Assembly: GCA_008080745.1 (NCBI GenBank)
Contig: SHMX01000001.1
Coordinates: 95,359 to 159,358 of the forward strand
From: Candidatus Thorarchaeota archaeon
GTDB taxonomy: Archaea; Asgardarchaeota; Thorarchaeia; Thorarchaeales; Thorarchaeaceae
Direction: 5' to 3'
Length of the DNA: 64,000 nucleotides
The notes below the pieces were generated by a model. That model was not told the origin of the DNA. It made no database searches and was given only the letters and a program-made list of their open reading frames with translations. Positions 25,496-34,603 of this stretch are shown here, one piece after another. A program made the position numbers and the translations under genes. How positions within the stretch are numbered: the stretch's first letter is position 1; each line of letters begins with the position of its first letter.

Positions 25496-27331
25496 CTATT
25501 TCTGCCTCAACAGGACATATCCACCGACGAGGATAACCACTGCTGCACCGACAGCACCAGCAACAACAGCCATCAACAAATCACCTTGGAACGGTGATGG
25601 TGGTGTGGTTGCTTCTGGATGCTCGATTCCAAAGAAGTAATCAGGGTTGTAGGTCAGTTCAGTGAACTCACCAGCAACATATTCGCTGATTGTGAATGGA
25701 CCAGAGGTCACAAAGAATGGTTCGTCTGGATCGGTTGGGTCAGGGTTCCACTCATTCCAAGCTGGGAATTCAGGATCGGTGAAGATGTGCTTGGGTATGA
25801 TAGGCTTGTATGAAACAGTGTGCAGATGCCAGAATGACTCAGAGTCGAACTCAACAATGAGTTGGTATGGAGTCTTAGCATAAGCTGCAGCAAGGTCAGT
25901 CAGGTCAGCACCATAGGGGTTGCCTGGAGCATCACGGAAGTAGTTCAGTGAAAAGGCAGCGTCCTCAGCGGTAATTGGAGTACCATCAGTCCAGGTTGCG
26001 TTCTGCAACATGTTGAAGGTGAATCGCGTATTACCGTCTGGTACTTCTGGGTTGTCATCATGGGTCTCAGCGACGTAGGACTCAATTAACCAATTGACAT
26101 CCTCACCGTCTTCATTCTGAGTGATAAGACTGTCCCAGAGCTGATTGTTGACGTTTGCTGTGTAAGCAGATGAGCTAGCCATGAAGTTGAAGGTGTCAAT
26201 GTCAAGTGGGTTGCTCCAACGGAACGTACCACCGAATGGACCACCTTGGCTCTCCTTCAAGTGAACCTTGTAGTTGGTCCACCAGCCAGGTACACCGTCG
26301 CTTACGTCGTTTACAAAGCCCTCGAACTTGTCAGTTCTGTAGGCAGATAAGAGAGTGTTTTCATAACAGATAATCATAGGACTCTCAAAGACCCAGATTC
26401 TCTGCATCTCAATAGCAGCTTCGTATACATCCTCGTATTGGACACCATAGAGAAGTTGATCTCTCCAGCTGTCGTATGAATCATTCCTGAAGTTGGGGAA
26501 GTTCCAGTATGGCTCATCGGCGTATTCAGACCAGTACTCATAAGCGAGCCAGTCAACGTCGAAGGTACTGAAGCTTGAACCAAGGAATACGATGTCATAG
26601 TCCTCGTGGAAGTATAACCTGTTCAAGTACTCGTAGAAGTCTGTGGGTACGGAGGTTGCGTCGATGTTCAGGGCTACTAGAGCCTCTGCGACCTTCTGAC
26701 CGACCTCAATAGCAATGTTTGAGGACTGGGCACATTCGACGAGAACATCAAAGTCCAAACCGCCGGGACCCTCTAGAAAGCCGTCTTCATCAACATCAGC
26801 AAAACCTGCGTCAGCAAGTAATTCTGCACCCTTTGCAACATTAGCCTCATAATATGTGTAAGGCAACTGTCCCTCGATTGTGAAGGGGTTCACAACTGGC
26901 ACACAGGAGTCCTGTGGCTGTGAGAGACCATCCCATGCATCGTCAGAGATTGCCTCTTTGTCTAACGCAAAGGCAAGGGCTCTTCGGAATGAGGTATAGT
27001 TGAATGGGTATTTGTCACAGTTGATCGTGACGTATCCGTATCCGTTCCTGAGTACATTGGCGACCTCGATATCATCAGCTTGTTCCAACTGTGGAAGGAA
27101 GCTGGGATCGACCATGTCACCAATCAGGTCGATAGTATTGTCTTGTAGTGCGAGAACTTGTGCGTCATCGCCTGTGATTACGTTGAAAACCAGTTTATCA
27201 ATAAATGGTCCTGTCTTTGAATGGCCAGGAAGTGCATCCTGTGCCGCGACGAGACCGGGAGAAACTGCCATCAACATAAATGCAGTAACTAATGACAGAG
27301 CAACAAGTCGTTTCACACGTGTGCTAGCCAT
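25496..27331 (-). CDS. Dipeptide/oligopeptide ABC transporter substrate-binding protein (SBP_bac_5)
   Basis: 611 residues. A Sec-type signal sequence (hydrophobic about 12-28, AXA-like end) is followed by the binding-protein fold of family SBP_5: DNTIDLIGDMVDP (about 62), FPFNYTSFRRALAFALDKEAI (about 110) and the TWTDGTPITAEDAAFSLNYF segment (about 435). A transmembrane helix near residues 585-606 precedes a few basic residues, so the protein is anchored at the cell surface by its C-terminus, a layout common in archaeal peptide-binding proteins. It delivers peptides to the permease encoded upstream on the same strand. Peptide specificity is not known. Confidence 0.88.
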   Translation of the reverse strand: MASTRVKRLVALSLVTAFMLMAVSPGLVAAQDALPGHSKTGPFIDKLVFNVITGDDAQVLALQDNTIDLIGDMVDPSFLPQLEQADDIEVANVLRNGYGYVTINCDKYPFNYTSFRRALAFALDKEAISDDAWDGLSQPQDSCVPVVNPFTIEGQLPYTYYEANVAKGAELLADAGFADVDEDGFLEGPGGLDFDVLVECAQSSNIAIEVGQKVAEALVALNIDATSVPTDFYEYLNRLYFHEDYDIVFLGSSFSTFDVDWLAYEYWSEYADEPYWNFPNFRNDSYDSWRDQLLYGVQYEDVYEAAIEMQRIWVFESPMIICYENTLLSAYRTDKFEGFVNDVSDGVPGWWTNYKVHLKESQGGPFGGTFRWSNPLDIDTFNFMASSSAYTANVNNQLWDSLITQNEDGEDVNWLIESYVAETHDDNPEVPDGNTRFTFNMLQNATWTDGTPITAEDAAFSLNYFRDAPGNPYGADLTDLAAAYAKTPYQLIVEFDSESFWHLHTVSYKPIIPKHIFTDPEFPAWNEWNPDPTDPDEPFFVTSGPFTISEYVAGEFTELTYNPDYFFGIEHPEATTPPSPFQGDLLMAVVAGAVGAAVVILVGGYVLLRQK

Positions 27332-27482
27332 AATTCTCTCTATCTCCTTTTCCGTGTCGAAATCGGATAAATAACAAATGATTATGGGTAATAAAAGCGT
27401 TATGTTGTTTCTTGATACACATAGGCTTTGAAAATTATACTTGATTGAATCGAGATGTGTGTTAAGCCAACAAAATGATGGA

Positions 27483-27506
27483 GAGTAGAGATAGATATCT
27501 CCACTC
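27483..27506. terminator. Hairpin behind the first OppC-like gene
   Basis: An 11-bp imperfect stem with a 2-base loop (27483-27493 with 27496-27506), 13 bases after the stop codon at 27519. T runs occur on both sides, so it could end transcription in either direction. Confidence 0.45.
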
Positions 27507-27518
27507 TTTTTTAGACGA

Positions 27519-28200
27519 TTATCTCTCTCTGAGTCGTGGATTGAGGACCTGATCTAGAGTATGGCCCACAAAGGTGAAGGCCAGTGAGAGAATCGTGATC
27601 ATAAGTCCTGGAAAGACCACAACCCACCAGGCACCGTTGCTGAATCCACCGGTACCCTGTGCGTCAGCCAGCATTCTGCCCCAGCTTGGTTCGTTGGGGT
27701 CGGTAAGACCGAGAAAGGCCAGACCTGACTCGGAGAGGATTGCAGCAACCACTCCTAAAGTAATATCCGCAAACAGAATGGGGGTCACATTGGGCAGGAT
27801 ATGTCTGAAGATGATGTAGGTGTCAGAGGCACCGATCGCCCGTGCGGACTCGACATACGCCTTGTTCTTCTCAGCCATAACTTGCGACCGTATCAGCCGC
27901 GATGTCCCCGTCCAACCTAATATCGCTATCACAACGATGATATTCTCAATGGTTGGTCCGAGGAAGGCTGCCAGGACCATCATCAGGGGCAGTCCAGGAA
28001 TGACCAGAAGGAAGTCCACCACTCGCATGAGTATCTCGTCTGTCTTGCCTCCAAAGTATCCTGCAGTCAGACCTACGACGACTCCCACCCCTGTGGATAA
28101 TGCAGTGGCTAAGATACCAATGGTCAATGAGATCCTAGAACCATAGACTAACTGACTCCATGCGTCAGCTCCCTTATCCGTAGTTCCTAGTAATCCAAAG
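27519..28200. repeat. Duplicated segment, copy 1 (matches 31133-31814)
   Basis: The 3' halves of the two OppC-like genes align at a constant offset of 3614 bases. The first 450 bases are identical except for a few substitutions, then substitutions rise gradually, which fits recent gene conversion more than two old paralogues. Confidence 0.85.
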
Positions 28201-29090
28201 TAGTCTCCATATGCAATAACTTCAATTGATTGTAGCTTGGCCGTCACAGTCCCGGTATAATTTTGCCAAGGATTTTCTCCTTGAAAACTTCGAAATAATT
28301 TTGTTGGAGCAAGCCCGATTGCAATAGTAAGCTCATCACGAGGGTCTTCTTGTATTCCATCTTCCTCGATCATTCCACCCCATCCCTCAATGAGGTCAAA
28401 GAAGTTCAAGTCTATCCTGCGAGTCTGGTATTGTTCTGAATAGGGAGGATAGGATTGATAGACTCTTCTCCAGTTTCCTGAAGAATCTACAAGCCAAATA
28501 TATACCTTGAACATCAAGCCACCAATATCTTCTTCTGCAAAAGTTCCTGTCATTGAAACTGATAAACCGAATGTGATATTTACATCACTGGGAGTGCTTT
28601 CGTAATCCCAGGAAAACGTCTGATTCACATATATAAAATCCTTACAATCAGGTAAATCACTGTACGGGTCAATTGTGTAATTTAATCGAGTCCCAGCAGT
28701 ATAATCGAAAGTAAGATTCACGTGTCCCCCTTTTGTAGCATCATTGGTGGGACTATACGAATGTGAATAGAGATGAGAAGAATTCCCAGCATAATGCACA
28801 TTCGGTGTGTTCATAAAAAACGGATCAGGAGCAACCTGAGATGTCACAACACCCTCTGGATCAAAAACAGCCATCCATTCTGGTGCAAGAAAGGTTGGTG
28901 CTATTTTATTACCAGGAGCAGGGTCATGTGTAGCTAGAGTTGGAGCTGCAATGGCAACACCAGAATAAATCAGTAGAATAGCCAGGCCGATTATTCCAAT
29001 TCGATGTCGTCGATATTCTCTCCAGAAACCAGTCAATGATTCGTACCAAGTACTATCTCGCCAGCTTCCTTTTTCGGGTTCGGAAGTCAT
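27519..29090 (-). CDS. OppC/DppC-like ABC permease with large external insert (copy 1)
   Basis: 523 residues. The first helix (about 27-50) and the C-terminal five-helix ABC domain with the EAA loop (ESARAIGASDTYIIFRHILPN, about 412-432) belong to the DppC/OppC family of peptide import permeases. Between helix 1 and the ABC domain sits a 240-residue polar, aromatic and Thr/Asn-rich segment of beta-rich type that should face the outside; ordinary DppC proteins (about 280-300 residues) lack it. The last 680 bases are nearly identical to the OppC-like copy at 31133-32695, whereas the inserts are only similar. Its own OppB-like partner upstream is reduced to a fragment. Confidence 0.85.
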   Translation of the reverse strand: MTSEPEKGSWRDSTWYESLTGFWREYRRHRIGIIGLAILLIYSGVAIAAPTLATHDPAPGNKIAPTFLAPEWMAVFDPEGVVTSQVAPDPFFMNTPNVHYAGNSSHLYSHSYSPTNDATKGGHVNLTFDYTAGTRLNYTIDPYSDLPDCKDFIYVNQTFSWDYESTPSDVNITFGLSVSMTGTFAEEDIGGLMFKVYIWLVDSSGNWRRVYQSYPPYSEQYQTRRIDLNFFDLIEGWGGMIEEDGIQEDPRDELTIAIGLAPTKLFRSFQGENPWQNYTGTVTAKLQSIEVIAYGDYFGLLGTTDKGADAWSQLVYGSRISLTIGILATALSTGVGVVVGLTAGYFGGKTDEILMRVVDFLLVIPGLPLMMVLAAFLGPTIENIIVVIAILGWTGTSRLIRSQVMAEKNKAYVESARAIGASDTYIIFRHILPNVTPILFADITLGVVAAILSESGLAFLGLTDPNEPSWGRMLADAQGTGGFSNGAWWVVVFPGLMITILSLAFTFVGHTLDQVLNPRLRER

Positions 29091-29523
29091 TGTTCAATAC
29101 CTCTATTAGACTCTAATAGTTACAGAAACTGCGAGATATTAATCCAATTAATAACATTATGGAATTAAGAAAAAAGAAACTGGCTAGCAGATAGCCAGTC
29201 AAACAGTATCATCAGCTGTTTTTTATTCGAGGGTATGCAACAGCTGATCAAAACGTGGACAAGCTTGGACATATATCGATTGACTCTTTGATATATTGAC
29301 CTGTATACGGTAGCACCGGCAGCTCGGCCACCGGGAGTGTGTATAATACCATCAGAAGTGGCGTTTATTAGGAATCATGTCTAAGACAGGTATGCCGCCG
29401 TGAGTTGCACGGAGGCATAAAACGCCTGTGAAGAGGAAATAAGACAGTACCAGTCCTCTGTGACCAGTGATGCAGCCTCGATGAAGCAGGAAACAGACAG
29501 CAGATGAGGACTCCGGTCCACCT
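29091..29523. other. Intergenic stretch between decayed permease fragment and OppC copy 1
   Basis: 433 bases without a credible gene. It holds a hairpin at 29180-29198 and otherwise unremarkable sequence; short open frames here do not resemble proteins. It may be the scar left by loss of the 5' part of the OppB-like gene. Confidence 0.5.
29180..29198 (-). terminator. 7-bp hairpin with T-run between the two permease transcripts
   Basis: CTGGCTA with TAGCCAG, five-base loop, followed on the minus strand by TTTCTTTTTTCTT. It would stop transcription coming from the decayed copy before OppC copy 1. Confidence 0.55.
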
Positions 29524-29847
29524 TTATCCAAGTTCTGTGCAACGGTCAAGAACACCGTATAATAGGTTAGCCACAAAGTTTGCCAAGATGGCTGTAATTG
29601 CAATAATCATGAAGATTGCTTGAACGACTGGATAATCAAGAACAAAGAAACTAGTGAAAATATAACGACCTAAACCATACCAATTGAAGACCGTTTCTAT
29701 CAAAGTTGTACCAGTTATTAGACCACCAAATGTTATTGCAATAATCGTGACCATTGGCAACATTGCATTCTTCAGACCGTGTTTGTATAATACCTGATTC
29801 TCTTCCAAACCTTTTGCTCTTGCAGTTAGAATATAATCCTCTGTCAT
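29524..29847 (-). pseudogene. Truncated OppB-like permease (C-terminal third only)
   Basis: The 107-residue frame begins MTEDYILTARAKGLEENQ and matches residues about 248-354 of the intact permease at 29919-30968 (MTEDYILTARAKGLDENQ). The four N-terminal helices, which make up most of the channel, are missing; the homologous DNA seems to stop a few codons upstream of the frame. The C-terminal end is also replaced (LDRCTELG for LDPRIKYG). The fragment cannot form a permease. Two long stretches (75 and 44 bases) are identical to the intact gene, so part of it was converted after the duplication. Confidence 0.75.
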
Positions 29848-29875
29848 GACATCAACAAGATAGAAAATAAAAGAA

Positions 29876-29904
29876 AGGAGAAACGACCCTATGGGTCGAC
29901 TCCT
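29876..29904 (-). terminator. Hairpin terminator of the intact OppB-like gene
   Basis: CGACCC/GGGTCG stem with an outer GGAG/CTCC pair (29876-29904), followed on the minus strand by TTTCTTTTATTTTC, 15 bases after the stop codon at 29919. Confidence 0.6.
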
Positions 29905-29918
29905 CTAGGCTGAAAGGA

Positions 29919-30968
29919 TTAACCGTACTTGATCCGAGGATCTAGTACACCATACAACAAGTCAGCCACAAAGTTTGCCAAGATGGCTGTAATTGCAATA
30001 ATCATGAAGATTGCTTGAACGACTGGATAATCAAGTACGAACAGACTGTCGAAAATATATCGACCCAGCCCGTACCAGTTGAACACCGTTTCGGTAAGCG
30101 TCGCTCCGTTTATCAAGAACCCGAAGGTCATAGCAATAATCGTGACCATTGGCAACATTGCATTCTTCAGACCGTGCTTGTACAAGACTTGATTCTCGTC
30201 GAGACCCTTCGCACGTGCAGTTAGGATGTAATCCTCTGTCATAACATCAATCAGGTTGTTTCTCATATAGAGGAAATATCCACCGTAACCTCCAACTCCT
30301 AATGCAATCATTGGAAGGAAGAGGTGATGGAGGATGTCACCTGCGATGTATAGTGCACCCAGCGGGTCTGTCTTTGCTGATACCCAGAGCTCATATGATA
30401 TAGTACCACCTAGAGGAAAACCTATGAGGCCACCAGTCATATTGGGCACATAAAATGCGAATACCATTAGTAGCATCATTCCCAACCAAAAGATTGGCAA
30501 TGAGTATATGAATAACGCAAGAGTAACAGCACTAACGTCTTTTCTAGAACCAGGATCAGCAGCTACTTTCACACCAGTCCAGATACCAAGAATAATGGAC
30601 ACGATTGATGATGTACCCATCAAGAGAAGGGTATTTGGCAATCGAGACATTAACTCATCAATAACCGGTTGCTGACTGATGAAAGATAGACCAAAGTTAC
30701 CAGTAAACATGTTAACGAGATATCTCCAGAACATGTAGATCCAGTCAAAGATGTCTGGATCGGGAACCAGTCCGAATCGCTGGTAGAGACCTTGTAAGGC
30801 CTCTCTAGTAAGATTCCTTCTAAGTTCCTCACTGATCATGAGGTCTACTGGACTGACATCTAGTACAAGAGTAGGAAGTCTGAAGAGGAAAAAGTTGAAA
30901 CATACAACAGCCACTACAAGAAGGAACATGTAGATACTTCTTCTAATGACATATTCTCGCAGTCCCAT
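29919..30968 (-). CDS. OppB/DppB-like ABC permease
   Basis: 349 residues from ATG 30968, with GGAG nine bases upstream (TTG at 30983 is less likely). One N-terminal helix, then a large periplasmic-type loop with the GLYQRFGLVPDPDIFDWIYMFW segment, and a five-helix ABC domain. The EAA loop is ILTARAKGLDENQVLYKHGLKNA (about 250), typical of DppB. With OppC-like copy 2 just upstream (31133) it should form the import channel for peptides. It ends before a hairpin terminator. Confidence 0.9.
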   Translation of the reverse strand: MGLREYVIRRSIYMFLLVVAVVCFNFFLFRLPTLVLDVSPVDLMISEELRRNLTREALQGLYQRFGLVPDPDIFDWIYMFWRYLVNMFTGNFGLSFISQQPVIDELMSRLPNTLLLMGTSSIVSIILGIWTGVKVAADPGSRKDVSAVTLALFIYSLPIFWLGMMLLMVFAFYVPNMTGGLIGFPLGGTISYELWVSAKTDPLGALYIAGDILHHLFLPMIALGVGGYGGYFLYMRNNLIDVMTEDYILTARAKGLDENQVLYKHGLKNAMLPMVTIIAMTFGFLINGATLTETVFNWYGLGRYIFDSLFVLDYPVVQAIFMIIAITAILANFVADLLYGVLDPRIKYG

Positions 30969-31097
30969 ACTCAGACTCTCCAATTTTAAATATACCTAGT
31001 ACGACTAAGTACCGTGATACAAGTTAGTATATGATTACCCCCCATATAAGGTTGATGTTTCGGGTGATGAGTAAAAATTGAAAAAAGAAGGAGGGAG

Positions 31098-31115
31098 AAA
31101 GGCCCGTAGGCCTTT
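31098..31115 (-). terminator. AAAGGCC/GGCCTTT hairpin terminator behind OppC-like copy 2
   Basis: A 7-bp perfect stem with a CGTA loop lies 17 bases after the stop at 31133; on the minus strand CTCCCTCCTTCTTTTTT follows. It sits between OppC-like copy 2 and OppB, so the two may be transcribed partly independently, or attenuation could balance them. Confidence 0.55.
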
Positions 31116-31132
31116 CAGCCAATCATGATTTA

Positions 31133-31814
31133 TTATCTCTCTCTGAGTCGTGGATTGAGGACCTGATCTAGAGTATGGCCCACAAAGGTGAAGGCCAGTG
31201 AGAGAATCGTGATCATAAGTCCTGGAAAGACCACAACCCACCAGGCACCGTTGCTGAATCCACCGGTACCCTGTGCGTCAGCCAGCATTCTGCCCCAGCT
31301 TGGTTCGTTGGGGTCGGTAAGACCGAGAAAGGCCAGACCTGACTCGGAGAGGATTGCAGCAACCACTCCTAAAGTAATATCCGCAAACAGAATGGGGGTC
31401 ACATTGGGCAGGATATGTCTGAAGATGATGTAGGTGTCAGAGGCACCGATCGCCCGTGCGGACTCGACATACGCCTTGTTCTTCTCAGCCATAACTTGCG
31501 ACCGTATCAGCCGCGATGTCCCCGTCCAACCCAATATCGCTATCACAACGATGATATTCTCAATGGTCGGTCCGAGGAAGGCTGCCAGGACCATCATCAG
31601 AGGTAATCCAGGAATGACCAGAAGGAAGTCCACCACTCGCATGAGTATCTCGTCGGTCTTGCCTCCAAAATATCCTGCAGTCAGACCAACAATGACACCA
31701 ACAGCTGTGGATAATGCAGTGGCCAAGATACCAATGGTCAATGAGATCCTAGAACCATAGACCAATTGACTCCATGCGTCAGCTCCCTTATCCGTGGTTC
31801 CCAGTACTCCAAAG
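31133..31814. repeat. Duplicated segment, copy 2 (matches 27519-28200)
   Basis: See copy 1. The segment covers the C-terminal ABC domain of the permease and is nearly identical over its first 450 bases, while the 5' halves of the genes diverge. Confidence 0.85.
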
Positions 31815-32695
31815 TAGTCACCATATGCTACAAGACTCACTTCTTCAACAGTTAATGTTACACTTCCAGTGTAATTCAATGATGGAGTTTCACCAAGGTG
31901 ATATCTGAAGTTATCTGTAGGAGCCAAACCAACTGCAACAGTTAATTCATCTGTGGGGTCTTCTTGAACTCCGTCATCTTCCACCATACCTCCCCATGCG
32001 TTGTTGAGATCAAAGAAGTTCAAGTCGATCTTTCGAGTTTGAAATTCCGAAGAATAGGGTGGAAACGATCTGTATACTCTCTGCCAATCTCCTGAAGAGT
32101 CAATTAGCCAAATGTATGTCTTAAACATCAATCCCGAGTTTTCTTCAGTGGCAAAAGTGCCAGTAAGAGAAACAGAGTAAGTAAAAGTGATGTTGACATC
32201 GCTTGGGAGTCCCTCAAATGGCCAAGTAAAGTTCTGCATAAATATGACAAAGTCTTCTGAATCGGGATATTGGCTCATGGGATTTGGTGGAGCCCAGTTC
32301 ATTCTATCTCCTGCCTTATGCTCCCATGTCATATTTACTCGACCATCATTTCCGGCACCAGTAAAATGATCGTAGGAAAATTTACTACTATTGCCAAATG
32401 TACGAAAAGTTGGTTCGTTTGTCAGTTGGGGATCAGGCATATATTCATCTGTTAAAACACCTTCAGGGTCAAATACAGCCATCCACTCAGGGGCCAGAAA
32501 AGATGGTGCAACTTTTTTCCCTGGAGCGGGATCATGTGTTGCAAGCCAAGGAGCGGCAAAAGCCATACCAACAAATAGGAAAAGTACAATAATTCCTAGT
32601 ATGCCTATCTTATGTTTTCTGTATTCTTTCCAGAATCCGGTGAGGCTCACGTACCAGTTGCTGTCTTTCCAACTGGAGCTTTTTGAATCGGACAC
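31133..32695 (-). CDS. OppC/DppC-like ABC permease with large external insert (copy 2)
   Basis: 520 residues from GTG 32695 with GGAGG seven bases upstream. Architecture equals copy 1: first helix (about 26-48), polar insert (about 55-290), five-helix ABC domain with EAA loop ESARAIGASDTYIIFRHILPN. The insert is Tyr/Asn/Asp-rich and shows the same frames as in copy 1 (SVSLTGTFA, LIDSSGDWQRVYRSFPPYSSEFQTR), so it is conserved but not identical. It heads the transcription unit of OppB (29919-30968). The substrate-binding protein is in a separate unit further along. Two insert-bearing OppC with one OppB suggests alternative channels. Confidence 0.85.
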   Translation of the reverse strand: MSDSKSSSWKDSNWYVSLTGFWKEYRKHKIGILGIIVLFLFVGMAFAAPWLATHDPAPGKKVAPSFLAPEWMAVFDPEGVLTDEYMPDPQLTNEPTFRTFGNSSKFSYDHFTGAGNDGRVNMTWEHKAGDRMNWAPPNPMSQYPDSEDFVIFMQNFTWPFEGLPSDVNITFTYSVSLTGTFATEENSGLMFKTYIWLIDSSGDWQRVYRSFPPYSSEFQTRKIDLNFFDLNNAWGGMVEDDGVQEDPTDELTVAVGLAPTDNFRYHLGETPSLNYTGSVTLTVEEVSLVAYGDYFGVLGTTDKGADAWSQLVYGSRISLTIGILATALSTAVGVIVGLTAGYFGGKTDEILMRVVDFLLVIPGLPLMMVLAAFLGPTIENIIVVIAILGWTGTSRLIRSQVMAEKNKAYVESARAIGASDTYIIFRHILPNVTPILFADITLGVVAAILSESGLAFLGLTDPNEPSWGRMLADAQGTGGFSNGAWWVVVFPGLMITILSLAFTFVGHTLDQVLNPRLRER

Positions 32696-32854
32696 ATTCT
32701 TACCTCCAATGCTGGGAGTTCGCAGGCAAAGGCCCTTATGAAAGCACCGCTTTCTGATTCCTAATACCTACTGTCCCTATGTACTGCTAACTATAACGGG
32801 GTGATTGTATGCTAAAAAAACTGCCTATCTCGGTATTCGTTGAAAATCGCATTT

Positions 32855-33169
32855 TCAATCAGAAGAATCCTCCAACGTATCAATAAAGGGATCGTCAGGA
32901 GTCACAGCTTCCTCAGCATGCATTCGCTTCTCTCGGGCTTTGATAATATCTTTGGTTCGACGCGATGCCGCCCATAAATCTGCAAAGACCATTCCGACAA
33001 GGAACACTGTCAATACCCCAGTGAATGATAATAGAATTCCGATAAATCTCAAGCTATCGTGAAGAAGTGCTAGGCCCAGACCACCAAATATCAAGATAAA
33101 AGGTATTGCCAAAATCCTCTTTCTTGGTTCCTCACGCGTTTCTGGGAACGACTTGATTCTCGGACTCAT
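32855..33169 (-). CDS. Small two-helix membrane protein
   Basis: 104 residues from ATG 33169 (107 from TTG 33178). A basic N-terminus is followed by two hydrophobic segments (about 22-40 and 45-66), a basic stretch (SRRTKDIIKAREKR) and an acidic C-terminal tail (EAVTPDDPFIDTLEDSSD). No known family is seen; it sits upstream of the OppC-like copy 2 and divergent from OppD, so a link to the transporter is possible but unproved. Confidence 0.55.
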   Translation of the reverse strand: MSPRIKSFPETREEPRKRILAIPFILIFGGLGLALLHDSLRFIGILLSFTGVLTVFLVGMVFADLWAASRRTKDIIKAREKRMHAEEAVTPDDPFIDTLEDSSD

Positions 33170-33506
33170 TGGTATCAAAGCTATCCATAAATTACCCCCT
33201 TTTACGGTTTTCGTCCTAGGCGTTTATTATATCAAAAATCGAAAATCACCCGCAACCCTTCTGGGCCTGAAATACACAATCGTTTCTTAGGTGTGATGAC
33301 AATCAGCACAAGAGAGGTGTATCTAATTAAGGAAATTGTTAGCTTCTCTGCTTGTATTGAGAATTTCTGTGTTCCTGTGAAAACAGAATTACATCCGGTT
33401 CAAGAATCCTTCATTATCAGTATCCAAATCATCAATAACCAGTTGACCAAATCCCAAGGGTTATCAAGGCATAAGTCTCGGACCTATCATTAGTCTAATT
33501 TAGTAC

Positions 33507-33581
33507 CGACGTGCTTGTGCCGTTAGGTATTTAAGAACCTAACCGAGCACACAGATTGTTACGGACGTGCTATTGTTCCGA
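33507..33581 (+). promoter_or_regulatory. OppD promoter with TATA box inside an inverted repeat, flanked by direct repeats
   Basis: GTTAGGT (33522-33528) and ACCTAAC (33537-33543) form a 7-bp inverted repeat around TATTTAAG (33528-33535), a good TATA box about 65 bases before the OppD start. A direct repeat of GACGTGCT occurs at 33508 and 33563 on the two sides, with partly similar neighbours (GTGCTTGTGCCG and GTGCTATTGTTCCG). A repressor that binds the inverted repeat would block TBP. The rest of the 33170-33506 gap holds nothing recognisable. Confidence 0.5.
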
Positions 33582-33599
33582 CGGAGAGTGCTACAATAT

Positions 33600-34589
33600 A
33601 TGAACCTGCTTGATGTAAGAAACTTGCGCATGTATTACCAAACCCAGCAGGGATTGGTGAAGGCCGTCGACAATGTTACCCTACAGCTAGACTCCGGAGA
33701 ATCGATTGGCCTGGCAGGCGAATCAGGTTGTGGAAAGAGCAGCTTGGCATATTCAATTATGCAGTTGTTACCACCAGCGGCGAATATTGTAGGAGGTAAT
33801 ATTTACTTTAAGGGAGACGACCTTCTAAGAAAAACAGCGAGAGAGATGCGTGACATCCGATGGAAGAATGTCGCAATTGTCTTTCAGGGTGCTATGAACG
33901 CTTTGAATCCTGTGTTCGAGATTGGTGAGCAGATTGCTGAAGCCATTCTTATGCACGAGAATGTTACGGAGGAGGAAGCTCTCGACCGTTGTGCTAAATT
34001 GTTTGAGATGGTTGGGCTAGATCCCGGCCGTATTCACAACTATCCACACGAGTTCTCTGGAGGAATGCGACAGAGGGCTATGATTGCTATGGCTTTGGCA
34101 TGTAATCCAGACCTTGTGATTGCAGACGAGCCTACAACAGCACTGGATGTTACAATTCAAGCACAGATTCTCAAACTGATGCAAAAGCTTCAGAAAGACT
34201 TAGGTCTCTCACTGATTCTGATTACTCACGACTTGAGTGTAATTGCAGAAACATGTGACAAGACCGCTATTATGTATGCAGGAAGAATTGCAGAGTTAGC
34301 TGATGTGGTTTCAGTATTCAAGGAACCCATTCATCCCTATGCTACAGGACTTGTAGGTGCAATTCCGAGCATGATTAAAGCAGAACAGAAGAAGCTGACA
34401 TCAATTCCTGGATCACCTCCAGACCTTATAGATCCCCCAACAGGTTGCAGGTTCCATCCAAGATGCCCCTATGCAAAAGAGATCTGTTCCATTGAAGAAC
34501 CGAGCTTTGACGAAATAGATCCTGGTCGATTTGTTTCCTGTCACTTTGCAGAACAGCTAAAAGGAGAACTCACAGTAGACTTAGATTGA
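33600..34589 (+). CDS. OppD/DppD-like ABC transporter ATPase
   Basis: 329 residues from ATG 33600 (GTG at 33567 would add 11). Walker A is GESGCGKSS (about 40), signature [15 protein letters not shown] (about 162), Walker [14 protein letters not shown] (about 180) and the H-loop ITHDLSV. The C-terminal oligopeptide-type domain ends with the cysteine motif [14 protein letters not shown], found in OppD and DppD. It powers peptide import together with OppF, which starts 14 bases after it. It is separate from the permease genes, which face the other way, hence regulated through the promoter described here. Confidence 0.93.
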   Translation: MNLLDVRNLRMYYQTQQGLVKAVDNVTLQLDSGESIGLAGESGCGKSSLAYSIMQLLPPAANIVGGNIYFKGDDLLRKTAREMRDIRWKNVAIVFQGAMNALNPVFEIGEQIAEAILMHENVTEEEALDRCAKLFEMVGLDPGRIHNYPHEFSGGMRQRAMIAMALACNPDLVIADEPTTALDVTIQAQILKLMQKLQKDLGLSLILITHDLSVIAETCDKTAIMYAGRIAELADVVSVFKEPIHPYATGLVGAIPSMIKAEQKKLTSIPGSPPDLIDPPTGCRFHPRCPYAKEICSIEEPSFDEIDPGRFVSCHFAEQLKGELTVDLD

Positions 34590-34603
34590 GGAGGTCCAAA
34601 ATC

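Noticed and set aside
29352..29603. 83-codon open frame overlapping the OppB fragment
   Set aside because: Out of frame with the homologous permease residues and unlike any protein.
33293..33493. 66-codon open frame in the gap before oppD
   Set aside because: No Shine-Dalgarno, no family resemblance and it ends before the promoter elements; probably chance.
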